64,000 bases of DNA, taken from NCBI GenBank assembly GCA_965217615.1, contig CBDCIT010000014.1, positions 186,001 to 250,000 of the forward strand, given 5' to 3'. A program made the position numbers and the translations under genes. Source of the stretch: CAVOAK01 sp965217615. Its GTDB lineage: Bacteria; Pseudomonadota; Alphaproteobacteria; UBA8366; CAVOAK01. The notes under the pieces are model-generated. The model worked only from the letters and a program-made list of their open reading frames with translations, was not told the origin of the DNA and searched no databases. Below are positions 35,610-44,594 of the stretch, piece after piece (position 1 is the stretch's first letter; every line of letters starts with the position of its first letter).

Positions 35610-35966
35610 ATGGCTGTCGACGGTGTACCCGGACCGGTTACTCCCAGTCCAGGCGGGCGAGAAGACACGGGATCGGTTCTTTTCGAAGACGAGAATGGTG
35701 TCGTCGGAACCGTTGGTGCGCGCAACGAGGCGCGTATCCGGGGCGCTGCTCGTGCTGAAGCTGTCCAGGCAACTGGGTCGGATGCGCCACCACCGACAAA
35801 CTCTGGTCAGACGACGCTGTCGACGGATGCAGTCGTTATTGCCCAGACGTCGGCGGACGAGACGTCCGGCCAGCCATCGGGAACGAGCGTTGCCGCATTG
35901 GCTAGCGAAAGTGCTGAGACGCCTGGGGCGCGCGCATCAGGTAGCGCGGTCGATATCATAGTCTGA
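35610..35966 (+). CDS. Small Ala/Gly/Ser/Thr-rich protein of unknown function
   Basis: It is 118 residues from ATG 35610 behind GGAGAG. The sequence is low-complexity and acidic (VDGVPGPVTPSPGGREDTG, then ETSGQPSGTSVAALASESAE) with no recognised domain or signal peptide. It stands alone between IS1182 copy B and the di-haem cytochrome gene. The composition suggests a disordered, perhaps non-conserved, protein; it could be a chance frame. Confidence 0.4.
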   Translation: MAVDGVPGPVTPSPGGREDTGSVLFEDENGVVGTVGARNEARIRGAARAEAVQATGSDAPPPTNSGQTTLSTDAVVIAQTSADETSGQPSGTSVAALASESAETPGARASGSAVDIIV

Positions 35967-36108
35967 TCTGGTATCGTGGGCAGCGAAGTCTTTTGCCCCG
36001 CAATCGCATCAATTCCTGAAAATTCGTCGCTGTAGACCGAGAACAAGCCGCGCACAGGCGAAAACGTCGCTTGGTATCGGCCTGCGAACAGTCAATAATC
36101 GTATTGCG

Positions 36109-37446
36109 ATGTCGCACCCTTTGTCGATGAGTGGTCCTTTTGTGTTGGTTGGACGATGGACGTCCATTCTCACATTCTTAGTTCTGACTGCAAGTTCAGC
36201 GCTGGCGCAGAACGAAATTGTGGAGCGCGCGGAGAAAAGCCTCAGCATTTCGAGATGGACGTTGTCGGGTGCGGCGGTCACGTCGGCATTGACCGTCGAG
36301 CCGGTCGAGCGATTGCGCATCGTCGCACAGGGCGGCCAGAGTTCGTTCATGGTTAGCTTGGGCAAGCTCGCGTTCCGCTCGCCTTTAACGTTGGGCGGCA
36401 ATGCGCTGCGCCTTGGGCTTTCCTGTAATACCTGCCATCCGGCCGGCGCGGTTAACTCCGGTTTCTTCTTTGCGGCAGTGTCGGACCGGCCCGGCAATCT
36501 CGACGTCAGCCATTGGTTGTGGAATCCAATGGGTGACGACGGCCTCGTCAATCCAATTAACATTCCATCGTTGCGCGGCATCCGTTGGACCGCGCCCTAT
36601 GGCAGGGATGGGCGCTTCTCCAGCCTTGCCGGATTCACGCGCAACGTAATCGTGAACGAATTTGCGGGTCTTGAACCGGCCTCGCTGTTCCTCGATGCGC
36701 TTGTCGCCTACCAGCGGGAACTCGAATATCCCCTAAACTCCGCGGTTGGAGCGGATGGTCGCCCAATTGCGATCGCGCCGCAGGGCGTACAACGCGGCGC
36801 ATTGCTCTTTCAGCGGGATTGCGCCAATTGCCACGTACCGTCGTCGTCGTTTGCTGACGGACGCAGCCACGATGTCGGAACCGGCGGCGACTTCGACACA
36901 CCAACGCTGCGCGGCTTGTCGGAATCGGCGCCCTATTTCCACGACGGCAGAGCCGCCGACTTACCCGCTGCCGTAGAGCATTTCGATCGAACGCTCAATC
37001 TCGGCTATGACGGCGCGCAGCGAACTGAATTGGCGATGTTTCTTGCGGCACTCGGCGCAGTTGACGAGCCGCCGGTATCGGTCAACGTAGCCCGGGATAT
37101 GGCGCTCATCACGAAGTTTGGCGCGTTGCTCCAAGTGCCGTTGGAAGATGAAGATTTGCAACTTGCCGAGCGGATCACCGATTTGCTCCGGATCGAGCTT
37201 AGAGGCGTTCATGAGCGGTTCCACCGAACCACACACGAAGAGCAGCGCGCTGCGCTGGTGGAATTGTCAATCCATCTGGGAGATGTATTGGACGCAGCCC
37301 AAACGGGGGAATACTCGGTTGCATTGCTGCGACTCTCCCAGTGGCGGAAACGAAGCGAAGCGGCGGTCGCGATTCTTGAGGTGGGAGCCCCAACGTCTCT
37401 CTACGATCCGGACGCCCTACGAGCGGCCATCGCTGAGTCCGACTAA
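36109..37446 (+). CDS. Di-haem cytochrome c (MauG/cytochrome c peroxidase family)
   Basis: The 445-residue protein starts with a signal peptide (TSILTFLVLTASSALAQ, likely cut after ALA). It has two c-type haem sites, CNTCH in GLSCNTCHPAGAV at about residue 107 and CANCH in QRDCANCHVPSSSF at about 242. Other family marks are NIPSLRGIRWTAPYGRDGRF, VAYQRELEYPLN and DTPTLRGLSESAPYFHDGR. Such periplasmic proteins reduce H2O2 or, as MauG, oxidise protein residues. No methylamine dehydrogenase gene is visible. The C-terminal 100 residues have no assigned domain. It lies 33 bp before an MDR reductase gene. Confidence 0.85.
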   Translation: MSHPLSMSGPFVLVGRWTSILTFLVLTASSALAQNEIVERAEKSLSISRWTLSGAAVTSALTVEPVERLRIVAQGGQSSFMVSLGKLAFRSPLTLGGNALRLGLSCNTCHPAGAVNSGFFFAAVSDRPGNLDVSHWLWNPMGDDGLVNPINIPSLRGIRWTAPYGRDGRFSSLAGFTRNVIVNEFAGLEPASLFLDALVAYQRELEYPLNSAVGADGRPIAIAPQGVQRGALLFQRDCANCHVPSSSFADGRSHDVGTGGDFDTPTLRGLSESAPYFHDGRAADLPAAVEHFDRTLNLGYDGAQRTELAMFLAALGAVDEPPVSVNVARDMALITKFGALLQVPLEDEDLQLAERITDLLRIELRGVHERFHRTTHEEQRAALVELSIHLGDVLDAAQTGEYSVALLRLSQWRKRSEAAVAILEVGAPTSLYDPDALRAAIAESD

Positions 37447-37478
37447 GTCCTTTGGGCGAAACATTACGGAATCTCGAA

Positions 37479-38546
37479 GTGAAGCCGGGGATTAATCGCC
37501 AAATCATACTGGCAGCGAGACCCAAAGGAGCACCGAAGGACAGCGACTTCCAGCTGGTGGAAGCGCCGATCCCGGCGCCAAGTGACGGCGAGCTACTTTG
37601 CCGGACAGTTTATCTTTCTCTCGACCCCTACTTGCGCGGAGGGATGAACGCTGTCAAGTTCACCACAGCATCCACGGAGAGCGACGCAAAGTTATACGCT
37701 GTGCCCACGGATATCGGCGCCGTTATGGGTGGTGGGACGGTGAGCCAAGTTCTGCGCTGCCGCATCAAGGGATTTGCCGAGGGCGACTTCGTCGTCGGCC
37801 ATGCTGGATGGCAGGATTACAGCGTCGTTTCGGGCGACAGTTTGTGCAAGGTCAACCCTGAGGATGCGCCGATCTCTACAGCGCTTGGCGTATTAGGTAT
37901 GCCCGGTATGACCGCCTATACAGGTCTCCTCAATATCGGCAAGCCGGTGCCAGGGGAAACACTCGTTGTCGCGGCCGCATCGGGCGCTGTCGGCTCCGTC
38001 GTCGGGCAGATTGCAAAGAATAAGGGGTGCCGCGTCGTGGGCATCGCCGGCAGCGCCGAGAAATGCGCCTACGTGATAGACACGCTTGGCTTCGATGCCT
38101 GTCTCAATCGCCATGATCCCAGCCTAGCGACCGTGCTGGATGCGGCATGTCCGCGAGGTGTCGATATCTACTTCGAAAATGTGGGCGGTGTTGTGTTCGA
38201 GGCCGTTTGGCCGCTGCTTAACCCATTCGCGCGCGTGCCCGTCTGCGGTCTCATTTCCCAGTACAATGCAGCAAAGCCGCAGCGCGGAGCGGTTGGAGTT
38301 CCAGCGCTTTTGCGAGGGATGCTGACCAACAGCATTAGTATGCGAGGCTTCATGTTTACAGATTTCGTCGAGCAAGCGGACCAATTCCGGCAGGTTATGG
38401 GCAATTGGCTTCGATCCGATCTCGTTAAGTATCGAGAGGATGTGGTCGACGGGCTTGAAAATGCGCCGCGCGCCTTCCAAGGCCTGCTCAAGGGTGCAAA
38501 CTTCGGCAAGCTTTTGGTGCGAGTCTCGCCAGATCCGACTCGTTAG
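37479..38546 (+). CDS. MDR-family NADP-dependent oxidoreductase (CurA/alkenal reductase type)
   Basis: I chose GTG 37479, with ACGGA about 8 bp before it (TTG 37452 is in frame), giving 355 residues. It matches the leukotriene B4 12-hydroxydehydrogenase/CurA branch: VYLSLDPYLRGGMN, the nucleotide loop VVAAASGAVGSVVGQIAK and FENVGGVVFEAVWPLLNPFA. These zinc-free reductases use NADPH to reduce alkenal or alkenone double bonds. It ends 11 bp from the convergent membrane-protein gene at 38558. Confidence 0.9.
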   Translation: MKPGINRQIILAARPKGAPKDSDFQLVEAPIPAPSDGELLCRTVYLSLDPYLRGGMNAVKFTTASTESDAKLYAVPTDIGAVMGGGTVSQVLRCRIKGFAEGDFVVGHAGWQDYSVVSGDSLCKVNPEDAPISTALGVLGMPGMTAYTGLLNIGKPVPGETLVVAAASGAVGSVVGQIAKNKGCRVVGIAGSAEKCAYVIDTLGFDACLNRHDPSLATVLDAACPRGVDIYFENVGGVVFEAVWPLLNPFARVPVCGLISQYNAAKPQRGAVGVPALLRGMLTNSISMRGFMFTDFVEQADQFRQVMGNWLRSDLVKYREDVVDGLENAPRAFQGLLKGANFGKLLVRVSPDPTR

Positions 38547-38557
38547 TCATCGGCCTA

Positions 38558-39774
38558 TCATGGTGTTTGTTGCGCGGTGGGCTCGTCGCGATAGATAGCG
38601 TTGGCAATCCCGAGCGCCAGGATCAGCATAACCATGCGAACACCATGGCCGTCGTGCAGGATGAACGGTACGGCGAGATAAATTACAAACATCAGGCGGA
38701 GCGAGCCAGGCCAACTTATCGCTGCCCACCAAACAAGGGCGACCGTCCCGATTGCTAGCGACAGACCCAGAAGCCCAAGTTCGGCAAACCATGTGAGCGC
38801 GGTGCTGTGCACAACTTCGTGGGCCTCGGAAGCCAGTATTGGGATGCTTCCAGCCGTCGCGGCGAATTGCCCAGCGCCAATACGTAAGGGGAATGCTGCG
38901 CTGCCGACTGTTATCGCGTGACTCCATAAAGTTCCCCGGATGGAAAGTGAACGTCCGATTGTGTCAGTCGAGACCGGCATAAGGTCCAACTGCTGCATTG
39001 CAGCGACGACCGCCGACGCAACTGCGAACACGACAAGCAGCGCGCCTGCCAGTCGCCAGCCGTAGGTATATCGTTCTAATCGCGTCCCACGCCACGCGAA
39101 GGCGACAACGATGAGAAAGCAGATGGCGACGAGAATGAAGCCCTTGTTTTGAAAGAGAATGGATATGGACAACGCGGCAATTGCGGCGAGTCCAGCGAGC
39201 AGCCGGCTCGTGTTGCGGCCGTCTTGGTAGGCGCTAACGGCGAGTAGAAACAGAATTCCGACCAGCCCCGACAACAAATTTGTCAGAGGTATAAATGAGC
39301 CGATGTGCCCGCGCTGCAGGAGCAACTGAAGGATAACCAAGAATACGCTGGCAGCGACGAACACGGCAGCCGTCGCAGGAAATGGCGGTTGCCGCGATTC
39401 CTCCGACTGGAAGAGGACAACGATTAGCGAAGTTAAGGTGATGAATGCTGCGAGTTTCATCGATCCTTGGGCAAGAAAAGGAATCAAAAGGCCGTCATGC
39501 ACGCCGATACTGACGGCCGCGTGCAAGCCAAGAAGAGCCAATAAACCCGCTGCCGCCATCCAGACCGCTCGCGGCGGCAAAACGATCCGTCCGCTCACAA
39601 GGCACCAGCCGACAATAATAGGCACAGCCAAGTCGAACGGTGAGAGGTTGATGCCAAACTTCGACGCACCCAGGCGCAGCTGAAAAAAATTACAGTGCAG
39701 CCCGCTAGCAAGAGCCAGACAAGGTTGATCTCAAGAGAAGATAGGGGTCGGCGCGCTGTCGAAATCTCGTTCAT
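38558..39774 (-). pseudogene. O-antigen ligase/polymerase-like membrane protein, out of frame at A7 tract
   Basis: From ATG 39774 the protein opens NEISTARRPLSSLEINLVWL and LLAGCTVIFF, then runs out of frame at a run of seven A on the plus strand (39683-39689). The remaining frame continues QLRLGASKFGINLSPFDLAV to the stop at 38558, about 9-10 further membrane segments with EAHEVVHSTALTWFAELGLL, the pattern of Wzy/WaaL-type proteins near their active periplasmic loop. Adding one A would make a continuous protein of about 405 residues. The run may be a slippage site or sequencing error. Confidence 0.7.
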
Positions 39775-40079
39775 GGACCGATGCGCTAACTGTCTGGAGT
39801 TCAATCTGCGCCGTGAGGCAGTCTTTGAGCGTGTGGGACGCAATCCGCGCGCCAAGGTTCCGGCGGTATGGACGGTCGCTCCTTGCGGGGTGCGCCGTTG
39901 GCAGACTATACCACCCGCCGATGATCTGTTGCTTCCGATTTGCCGAACAAATCGAGCAAATTGTTCATCGACGGTGGATGGGGTCTGTCACCCCGAACCG
40001 GTGGGTCCAGCGCAAATGGTGAAGCGGCACAAATCACGATGAAATATGTCAATAGCAATCGTCCCAAGACGCACGCCTG
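39775..40079. other. Non-coding 305-bp stretch, divergent promoters
   Basis: It separates the membrane-protein gene on the minus strand from the SDR gene on the plus strand, so promoters for both should be here. I found no clear palindrome, terminator or gene. Confidence 0.45.
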
Positions 40080-40835
40080 ATGTTCGATCTCAACGGTAAA
40101 GTAGCCCTCATAACCGGGTCATCGCGCGGGATCGGTAGAGCGATTGCCGAAGCGATGGCGGGGCAAGGCGCCAAGGTGATTGTTTCCAGCCGCACGGTCG
40201 ACGCTTGCGAGGCGGTAGTTGCGGCGATTAGTGACGAGGGCGGCGATGCGCTCGCGATTCCTTGCAACATCAACCACAAGGACGAACTCGATGCGCTTGT
40301 TGGCCTCTCGCTTAAGGCCTGCGGCCGGATCGATATTTTAGTCTGCAACGCAGCGGTCAATCCCTATCTCGGTCCGCTGGGCGAGATCACCGACGACGCG
40401 TACGACCGGACGATGGACACCAACGTCAAGCACACACTGTGGTTATGTAACAAAGTGCTCCCGCAAATGGCGGCGCGCCGGAGCGGTTCGGTCATCATCG
40501 TCTCAAGCATTGCTGGCCTCAAAGGCACGAGCCGTCTTGGCGCCTACGCGCTCTCTAAGGCGACAGAAATACAGCTCGCTCGAAACCTTGCGGTCGAATG
40601 GGGGGATCGGAATATTCGCGTCAACTGCCTTGCCCCCGGTCTCATCCGAACCGATTTCTCGCGGGCGCTCTGGGAAGACCCGGATTACTATGCGGCAGTG
40701 GTTTCGTCATATCCCCTGCGGCGCATCGGCGAACCAAAGGACGTGGCAGGTGCCGCGGTCTTCCTCGCCTCTGATGCAGCGGAGTTCTTGACCGGCCAGA
40801 CTATCGTAATCGACGGTGGTGCGACGATCGGTTGA
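40080..40835 (+). CDS. Short-chain dehydrogenase/reductase
   Basis: This 251-residue classical SDR has the cofactor motif GSSRGIGRAIAEAM (TG-x3-GxG type), NAAVN at the NAG position, the catalytic serine in VIIVSSIAGLK and YALSK for the YxxxK pair. The substrate-side segment ends in FLTGQTIVIDGGATIG, the usual C-terminus. Residues after the Rossmann first strand (SSRTVDA) favour NADP. It faces the phosphotransferase gene (40902) with which similar SDRs are often grouped. The substrate cannot be named. Confidence 0.92.
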   Translation: MFDLNGKVALITGSSRGIGRAIAEAMAGQGAKVIVSSRTVDACEAVVAAISDEGGDALAIPCNINHKDELDALVGLSLKACGRIDILVCNAAVNPYLGPLGEITDDAYDRTMDTNVKHTLWLCNKVLPQMAARRSGSVIIVSSIAGLKGTSRLGAYALSKATEIQLARNLAVEWGDRNIRVNCLAPGLIRTDFSRALWEDPDYYAAVVSSYPLRRIGEPKDVAGAAVFLASDAAEFLTGQTIVIDGGATIG

Positions 40836-40901
40836 ATCGCCCGAGATTGATGCCGCAAGATAGCTTGTTTGTGGAGCTGATCTGGCCGCCGCGGCGGCCG
40901 A

Positions 40902-41543
40902 TCACACGCCAGCCAGCGCCAGCGATTTTTCCACCAAGGTCGTCACTCGTGCGCCATATCCGCGAAACCTTTGGTCCTGTGTCTGCCCGCGCAAATAGCG
41001 GATATAGATCTGTTGGATGATGACCGCGAGCCGGAACGTGCCGAAAACATGATGCCATTGAATGGCCGCGGTATCGCGCCCAGTACGCGCCCCGTAACGC
41101 TCGACGGCGTCTGCACGCGATGGAAATCCAACACGCCAACTCGGCAGCGAACCCGCTTCAAGCCACTGCTGGTCGTCTCCCGCTTCACCCCACCAGTTGA
41201 GCAGATAACCGAGGTCACAGAGCGGGTCGCCCCGCGTGCACATATCCCAATCCAATACGGCGACGAACACTGCCGGATCATTTGCGTCGACCAAAATGTT
41301 GTCGAGCTTGTAGTCATTGTGGACGAGCGAAGCGGATTGCGGCATCGGCCGATTTTTGTGCAGCCAGCGGGTCAACCGGTCCGAACCTTCCACCTGGTGG
41401 TCCAGCGCGGCTCCCCAACGTTCGATCCAACCGGCGACTTGCCGTTCGAGATAGCCGTCCGGGCGGCCGAAATCAGCTGGGCCGACATCGGCGGGATCCA
41501 GGTTGTGAAGGTCTGCCAGGGTGTCAACGATTGTTTGGCCGAG
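40902..41543 (-). pseudogene. APH/ACAD10-type phosphotransferase, N-terminus lost to IS1202 copy B
   Basis: The remaining 213 residues hold the catalytic part of the aminoglycoside-phosphotransferase-like fold: LVHNDYKLDNILVD (HxD...N catalytic loop) and VLDWDMCTRGDPLCDLGYLL (DxD metal motif). The N-terminal lobe with the ATP-binding lysine is missing because the IS1202-type element starts at 41544. Beyond the element (from 42892) no matching 5' part is found, so a deletion or rearrangement accompanied the insertion. Intact homologues are about 340 residues and are found with acyl-CoA dehydrogenases. Confidence 0.87.
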
Positions 41544-42891
41544 TGTCGCTAACACACGATATGACCGGTCTATGTAACAGATGATCTGTCCGGTTTTAGA
41601 TTTCCTCCAAATCTGGAGGAATCGGATGCGCCGGACGGAGCAGTTGCAGGGACTGAGATTGATGAAGTTCGAGGATGTCTACGGACGTTGTTATCGGGGT
41701 GATTTGAGCCAGGCCGAGGCCTCGGAGATCCTGGGCATGTCGGAGCGGACGTTCCGGCGCTGGCGGGAGCGCTATGAGGCCGAGGGTGCCGCGGGTTTGT
41801 ACGACCGGCGCCTTGGGCGGGTCTCGGCGCGCCGCGCGCCGGTGGACGAGGTGATGCGGGTGCTGGAGCTGTTCGAGACGCGCTACCCGGACTTCACGGC
41901 CAAGCACTTCCACGAGAAGCTGGTCTGCGAGCATGGCTTCGGGCTGAGCTACAACTGGCTTCGCCTGAGCTTGCAGGCGCACGGCAAGATCAAGCCGGCG
42001 CCCAGGCGCGGGGCGCACCGCCGGAAGCGGCCGCGCCGACCGGTGGTGGGGATGATGCTGCACCAGGACGGCTCGAGCCACGAGTGGGTTGCGGGCCAGT
42101 GGTGGGATCTGATCGTGACCATGGACGATGCGACATCGGAGGTCTATTCGGGCTTCTTCGTTGCCGAGGAGGGCACGATGAGCACGTTCCGCGGGCTCGG
42201 CGAGGTGATCGCCGAAAACGGGCTGTTCTGCTCGCTCTACGCCGATCGGGCCTCGCACTACTGGCACACGCCCGAGGCAGGCGGCGGTGTGGACAAGGAC
42301 AACCCGACCCAGATCGGCCGGGCCTTGGCGCAGCTCGGCATCGAGTTGATCGCGGCCTATTCGCCGCAGGCCCGGGGCCGCTCGGAGCGCATGTTCGGGA
42401 CCTTGCAGAAGCGCCTGCCCCAGGAGCTGCGCCTCGCCGGGATCGCCACCATGGCCGAGGCCAATCGCTTTCTCGAGGAGCTCTTCTGGCCGGCGCACAA
42501 CGCCCGCTTCGCCCGCCCGGCCGCGGACACCGGCTCGGCCTTCGTGGCTTTTGCCGGCACGCTCGAGGACATCCTCTGCGCCCAGGAGGACCGCGTCGTC
42601 GCGGGCGACAACACCGTGCGCTACAAGAACCGCACGCTGCAGATCCCGGCCGATCGCCACCGCCACCACTACGTCAAGGCGCAGGTCCGGGTGCACGAAT
42701 ATCCCGACGGCCACCTGGCCGTCTTCCACGGACCCAGGTGTCTGGCGCGCTACCGCGCCGACGGCGAAACCATCAACGACGACAGGCTCCAGGCCGCGTG
42801 ACCCGCTTCGACGCGACCGAGCCAAACCACCACAACAGAAGCGGTCAATTCATATGGTACATAAAGCGGTCAACTCAGTTTGTTATCGACA
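41544..42891 (+). mobile_element. IS1202/ISNCY-type insertion sequence, copy B (1348 bp)
   Basis: The ends TGTCGCTAACACAC and (inverse) TGTCGATAACAAAC are the same as in copy A. The 16-bp flanks (CGATTGTTTGGCCGAG left, GCTTCGCGCCGGACAC right) do not match. Copy B is in the same orientation as copy A, 15.4 kb apart, giving a direct repeat of over 1.3 kb. It marks the border between the IS-rich and the IS-free part of the window. Confidence 0.9.
41626..42801 (+). CDS. IS1202/ISNCY-type transposase (copy B, intact)
   Basis: ATG 41626 begins a 391-residue protein with an N-terminal HTH (LSQAEASEILGMSERTFRRW) and an integrase-like core: D in MMLHQDGSSHEWV, D in LYADRASHYWHT and E in ARGRSERMFGTLQKR. 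It continues to ADRHRHHYVKAQVRVHEYPD near the C-terminus, as in proteins labelled ISNCY/IS1202. The frame is whole and could serve copy A in trans. Confidence 0.9.
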   Translation: MRRTEQLQGLRLMKFEDVYGRCYRGDLSQAEASEILGMSERTFRRWRERYEAEGAAGLYDRRLGRVSARRAPVDEVMRVLELFETRYPDFTAKHFHEKLVCEHGFGLSYNWLRLSLQAHGKIKPAPRRGAHRRKRPRRPVVGMMLHQDGSSHEWVAGQWWDLIVTMDDATSEVYSGFFVAEEGTMSTFRGLGEVIAENGLFCSLYADRASHYWHTPEAGGGVDKDNPTQIGRALAQLGIELIAAYSPQARGRSERMFGTLQKRLPQELRLAGIATMAEANRFLEELFWPAHNARFARPAADTGSAFVAFAGTLEDILCAQEDRVVAGDNTVRYKNRTLQIPADRHRHHYVKAQVRVHEYPDGHLAVFHGPRCLARYRADGETINDDRLQAA

Positions 42892-43016
42892 GCTTCGCGC
42901 CGGACACCTTGGCGTACGATCCCACTGACGGTCTGATCCGTACCTCTTGCCACCCTTCGCCCTATGACGTAAGTGTCACGCGCGATGAACAAGCTCACCG
43001 GCGGCCCAGTTATTCC

Positions 43017-43298
43017 ATGACCTCATTACTCTGGCTGATCAGTAGCGTTATCAATATTTATGTGTGGTGCATCATTATCTCCGCGATCCTGAGCTGGTTG
43101 GTCGCGTTCAATGTCGTCAACACACAAAATCGGATCATCTATCTGGTCGGTGACACGCTTTACCGCATTACCGATCCATTGCTACGGCCGATACGGCGAT
43201 TTATGCCGAATTTGGGTGGTATCGATATCTCCCCGATAATTCTGATCCTGGTTCTGTTTTTCATCCGCAGCCTGCTGTTTGAGTATTGGCCAAGATAA
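43017..43298 (+). CDS. yggT: YggT family membrane protein
   Basis: This 93-residue protein from ATG 43017 has two membrane segments, the first at WLISSVINIYVWCIIISAIL and the second at ISPIILILVLFFIRSLLF. Between them is the family block YRITDPLLRPIRRFMPNLGG. YggT proteins lie in the inner membrane; proposed roles concern osmotic stress or cell-division placement. The gene ends 5 bp before the DUF167 start used here, part of the common yggT-yggU pair, followed by folD. Confidence 0.92.
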   Translation: MTSLLWLISSVINIYVWCIIISAILSWLVAFNVVNTQNRIIYLVGDTLYRITDPLLRPIRRFMPNLGGIDISPIILILVLFFIRSLLFEYWPR

Positions 43299-43303
43299 TA
43301 GCG

Positions 43304-43630
43304 GTGGATAGCGCGCTGTTTCGAGAAGTCGAGGACGGCGTCCGTGTCGCTGTTCAGGTGACACCGGGCAGCCGCACGGAGCGGGTAAGCAGCCCACAGC
43401 GTCGCGAGGATGGCGCATCGATACTACGCGCGACGGTTAACGCCCGAGCAAAGGAGAACGAGGCTAACGTCGCCCTGATCCGACTCTTGGCAAAGACTTG
43501 GCGCCTGCCAAAATCCAGCGTCTCTATCGCCTCAGGCCGGCGAAATCGAACGAAGATCGTGCACATAGCGGGCGAGCCACGTGAGTTGGCAACTCGTTTG
43601 AACGGTTGGGCTAGGACATCACATGGCTGA
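43304..43630 (+). CDS. yggU: DUF167 (YggU) family protein
   Basis: GTG 43304 is preferred over a TTG at 43286 that overlaps yggT, giving 108 residues. It shows the DUF167 pattern VEDGVRVAVQVTPGSRTERV, then ATVNARAKENEANVALIRLL and PKSSVSIASGRRNRTKIVHI. The function is unknown in the family. It overlaps the folD start by 8 bp, suggesting one transcript. Confidence 0.9.
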   Translation: MDSALFREVEDGVRVAVQVTPGSRTERVSSPQRREDGASILRATVNARAKENEANVALIRLLAKTWRLPKSSVSIASGRRNRTKIVHIAGEPRELATRLNGWARTSHG

Positions 43631-44510
43631 CTCTGCGATCATCGACGGCAAAGCGTTCGCCGAGGGCCTGTGCGGACGGATTGCTGACAACGTTGGCACG
43701 TTAAAGAGCGCGCACGGGCTAACGCCTGGCCTCGCCGTCGTCTTAGTGGGAGAAGACCCGGCGAGCCAAGTCTATACCCGCAACAAGGCGCGTCAGACTC
43801 GGGACGCTGGTATGAACGGCTTCGAGCATAAACTCGACGCGGAAACGAGCCAGCGCGACGTGCTTGCGCTGATCGATGGGCTCAACCAGGACCAGTCTGT
43901 CAATGGCATCCTGGTTCAGCTTCCCCTGCCGCCGCAGATAGATGCGCAGGCCGTCATAGCCGCCATCGATCCGGCTAAGGATGTGGACGGCTTCCACGTC
44001 GTCAACGCCGGCCTGCTGGCGACCGGTGGGAACGGAATGGTGCCTTGTACGCCGCTTGGCTGCCTGATGTTGTTGAAAGATGCTTTGGGGGATCTGTCTG
44101 GCCTCACTGCGGTCATCGTCGGGCGTTCCAACATTGTGGGTAAGCCGATGGCTGCGCTTTTGATCGGCGAGAATTGCACGGTCACGGTCGCGCATTCGCG
44201 GACACGCGATCTATCGGAGGTTTGCCGCCGTGCCGACATTTTGGTCGCGGCAGTAGGACGCGCCGAAATGATTGGTGGCGAGTGGATCAAGCCCGGAGCT
44301 ACGGTCATCGATGTTGGGATCAACCGCATTGAAGCCGATGAGGGTCGGTTCAAACTGGTGGGCGATGTGAATTTTGCAGAGGCGAGCGCCGTCGCTGGTG
44401 CCATAACGCCTGTTCCGGGCGGCGTTGGACCCATGACCATCGCTTGCTTGCTTCGCAACACCGTCATCGCCGCATGCCGCCAGAACAGCATCGGGGAGCC
44501 GAAAATCTAG
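43623..44510 (+). CDS. folD: Methylenetetrahydrofolate dehydrogenase / cyclohydrolase
   Basis: This bifunctional enzyme interconverts 5,10-methylene-, methenyl- and 10-formyl-THF. The 295-residue protein has SQVYTRNKARQTRDAGM with the active-site lysine region, NGILVQLPLPPQID, AIDPAKDVDGFHVVNAG, the cofactor loop VGRSNIVGKPMAALL and the closing PVPGGVGPMTIACLLRN. Length and motif order are typical. It is cytoplasmic and is co-directional with yggT and yggU. Confidence 0.97.
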   Translation: MADSAIIDGKAFAEGLCGRIADNVGTLKSAHGLTPGLAVVLVGEDPASQVYTRNKARQTRDAGMNGFEHKLDAETSQRDVLALIDGLNQDQSVNGILVQLPLPPQIDAQAVIAAIDPAKDVDGFHVVNAGLLATGGNGMVPCTPLGCLMLLKDALGDLSGLTAVIVGRSNIVGKPMAALLIGENCTVTVAHSRTRDLSEVCRRADILVAAVGRAEMIGGEWIKPGATVIDVGINRIEADEGRFKLVGDVNFAEASAVAGAITPVPGGVGPMTIACLLRNTVIAACRQNSIGEPKI

Positions 44511-44594
44511 CTGCATCACTCAACAATAAGAGTAAGTTTCCGCGGCATATTTGCATTTGACAAAGGAGGGCGTCGCATTGGACGCTTCGCTGCC

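Noticed and set aside
41596..42825. 409-codon frame antisense to the IS1202-type transposase
   Set aside because: High-GC shadow of the intact transposase on the plus strand with no family likeness.
26184..42891. Composite transposon formed by the two IS1202-type copies
   Set aside because: The outer flanks of the pair do not match, and copy A has its own near-complete duplication, so the copies inserted separately.
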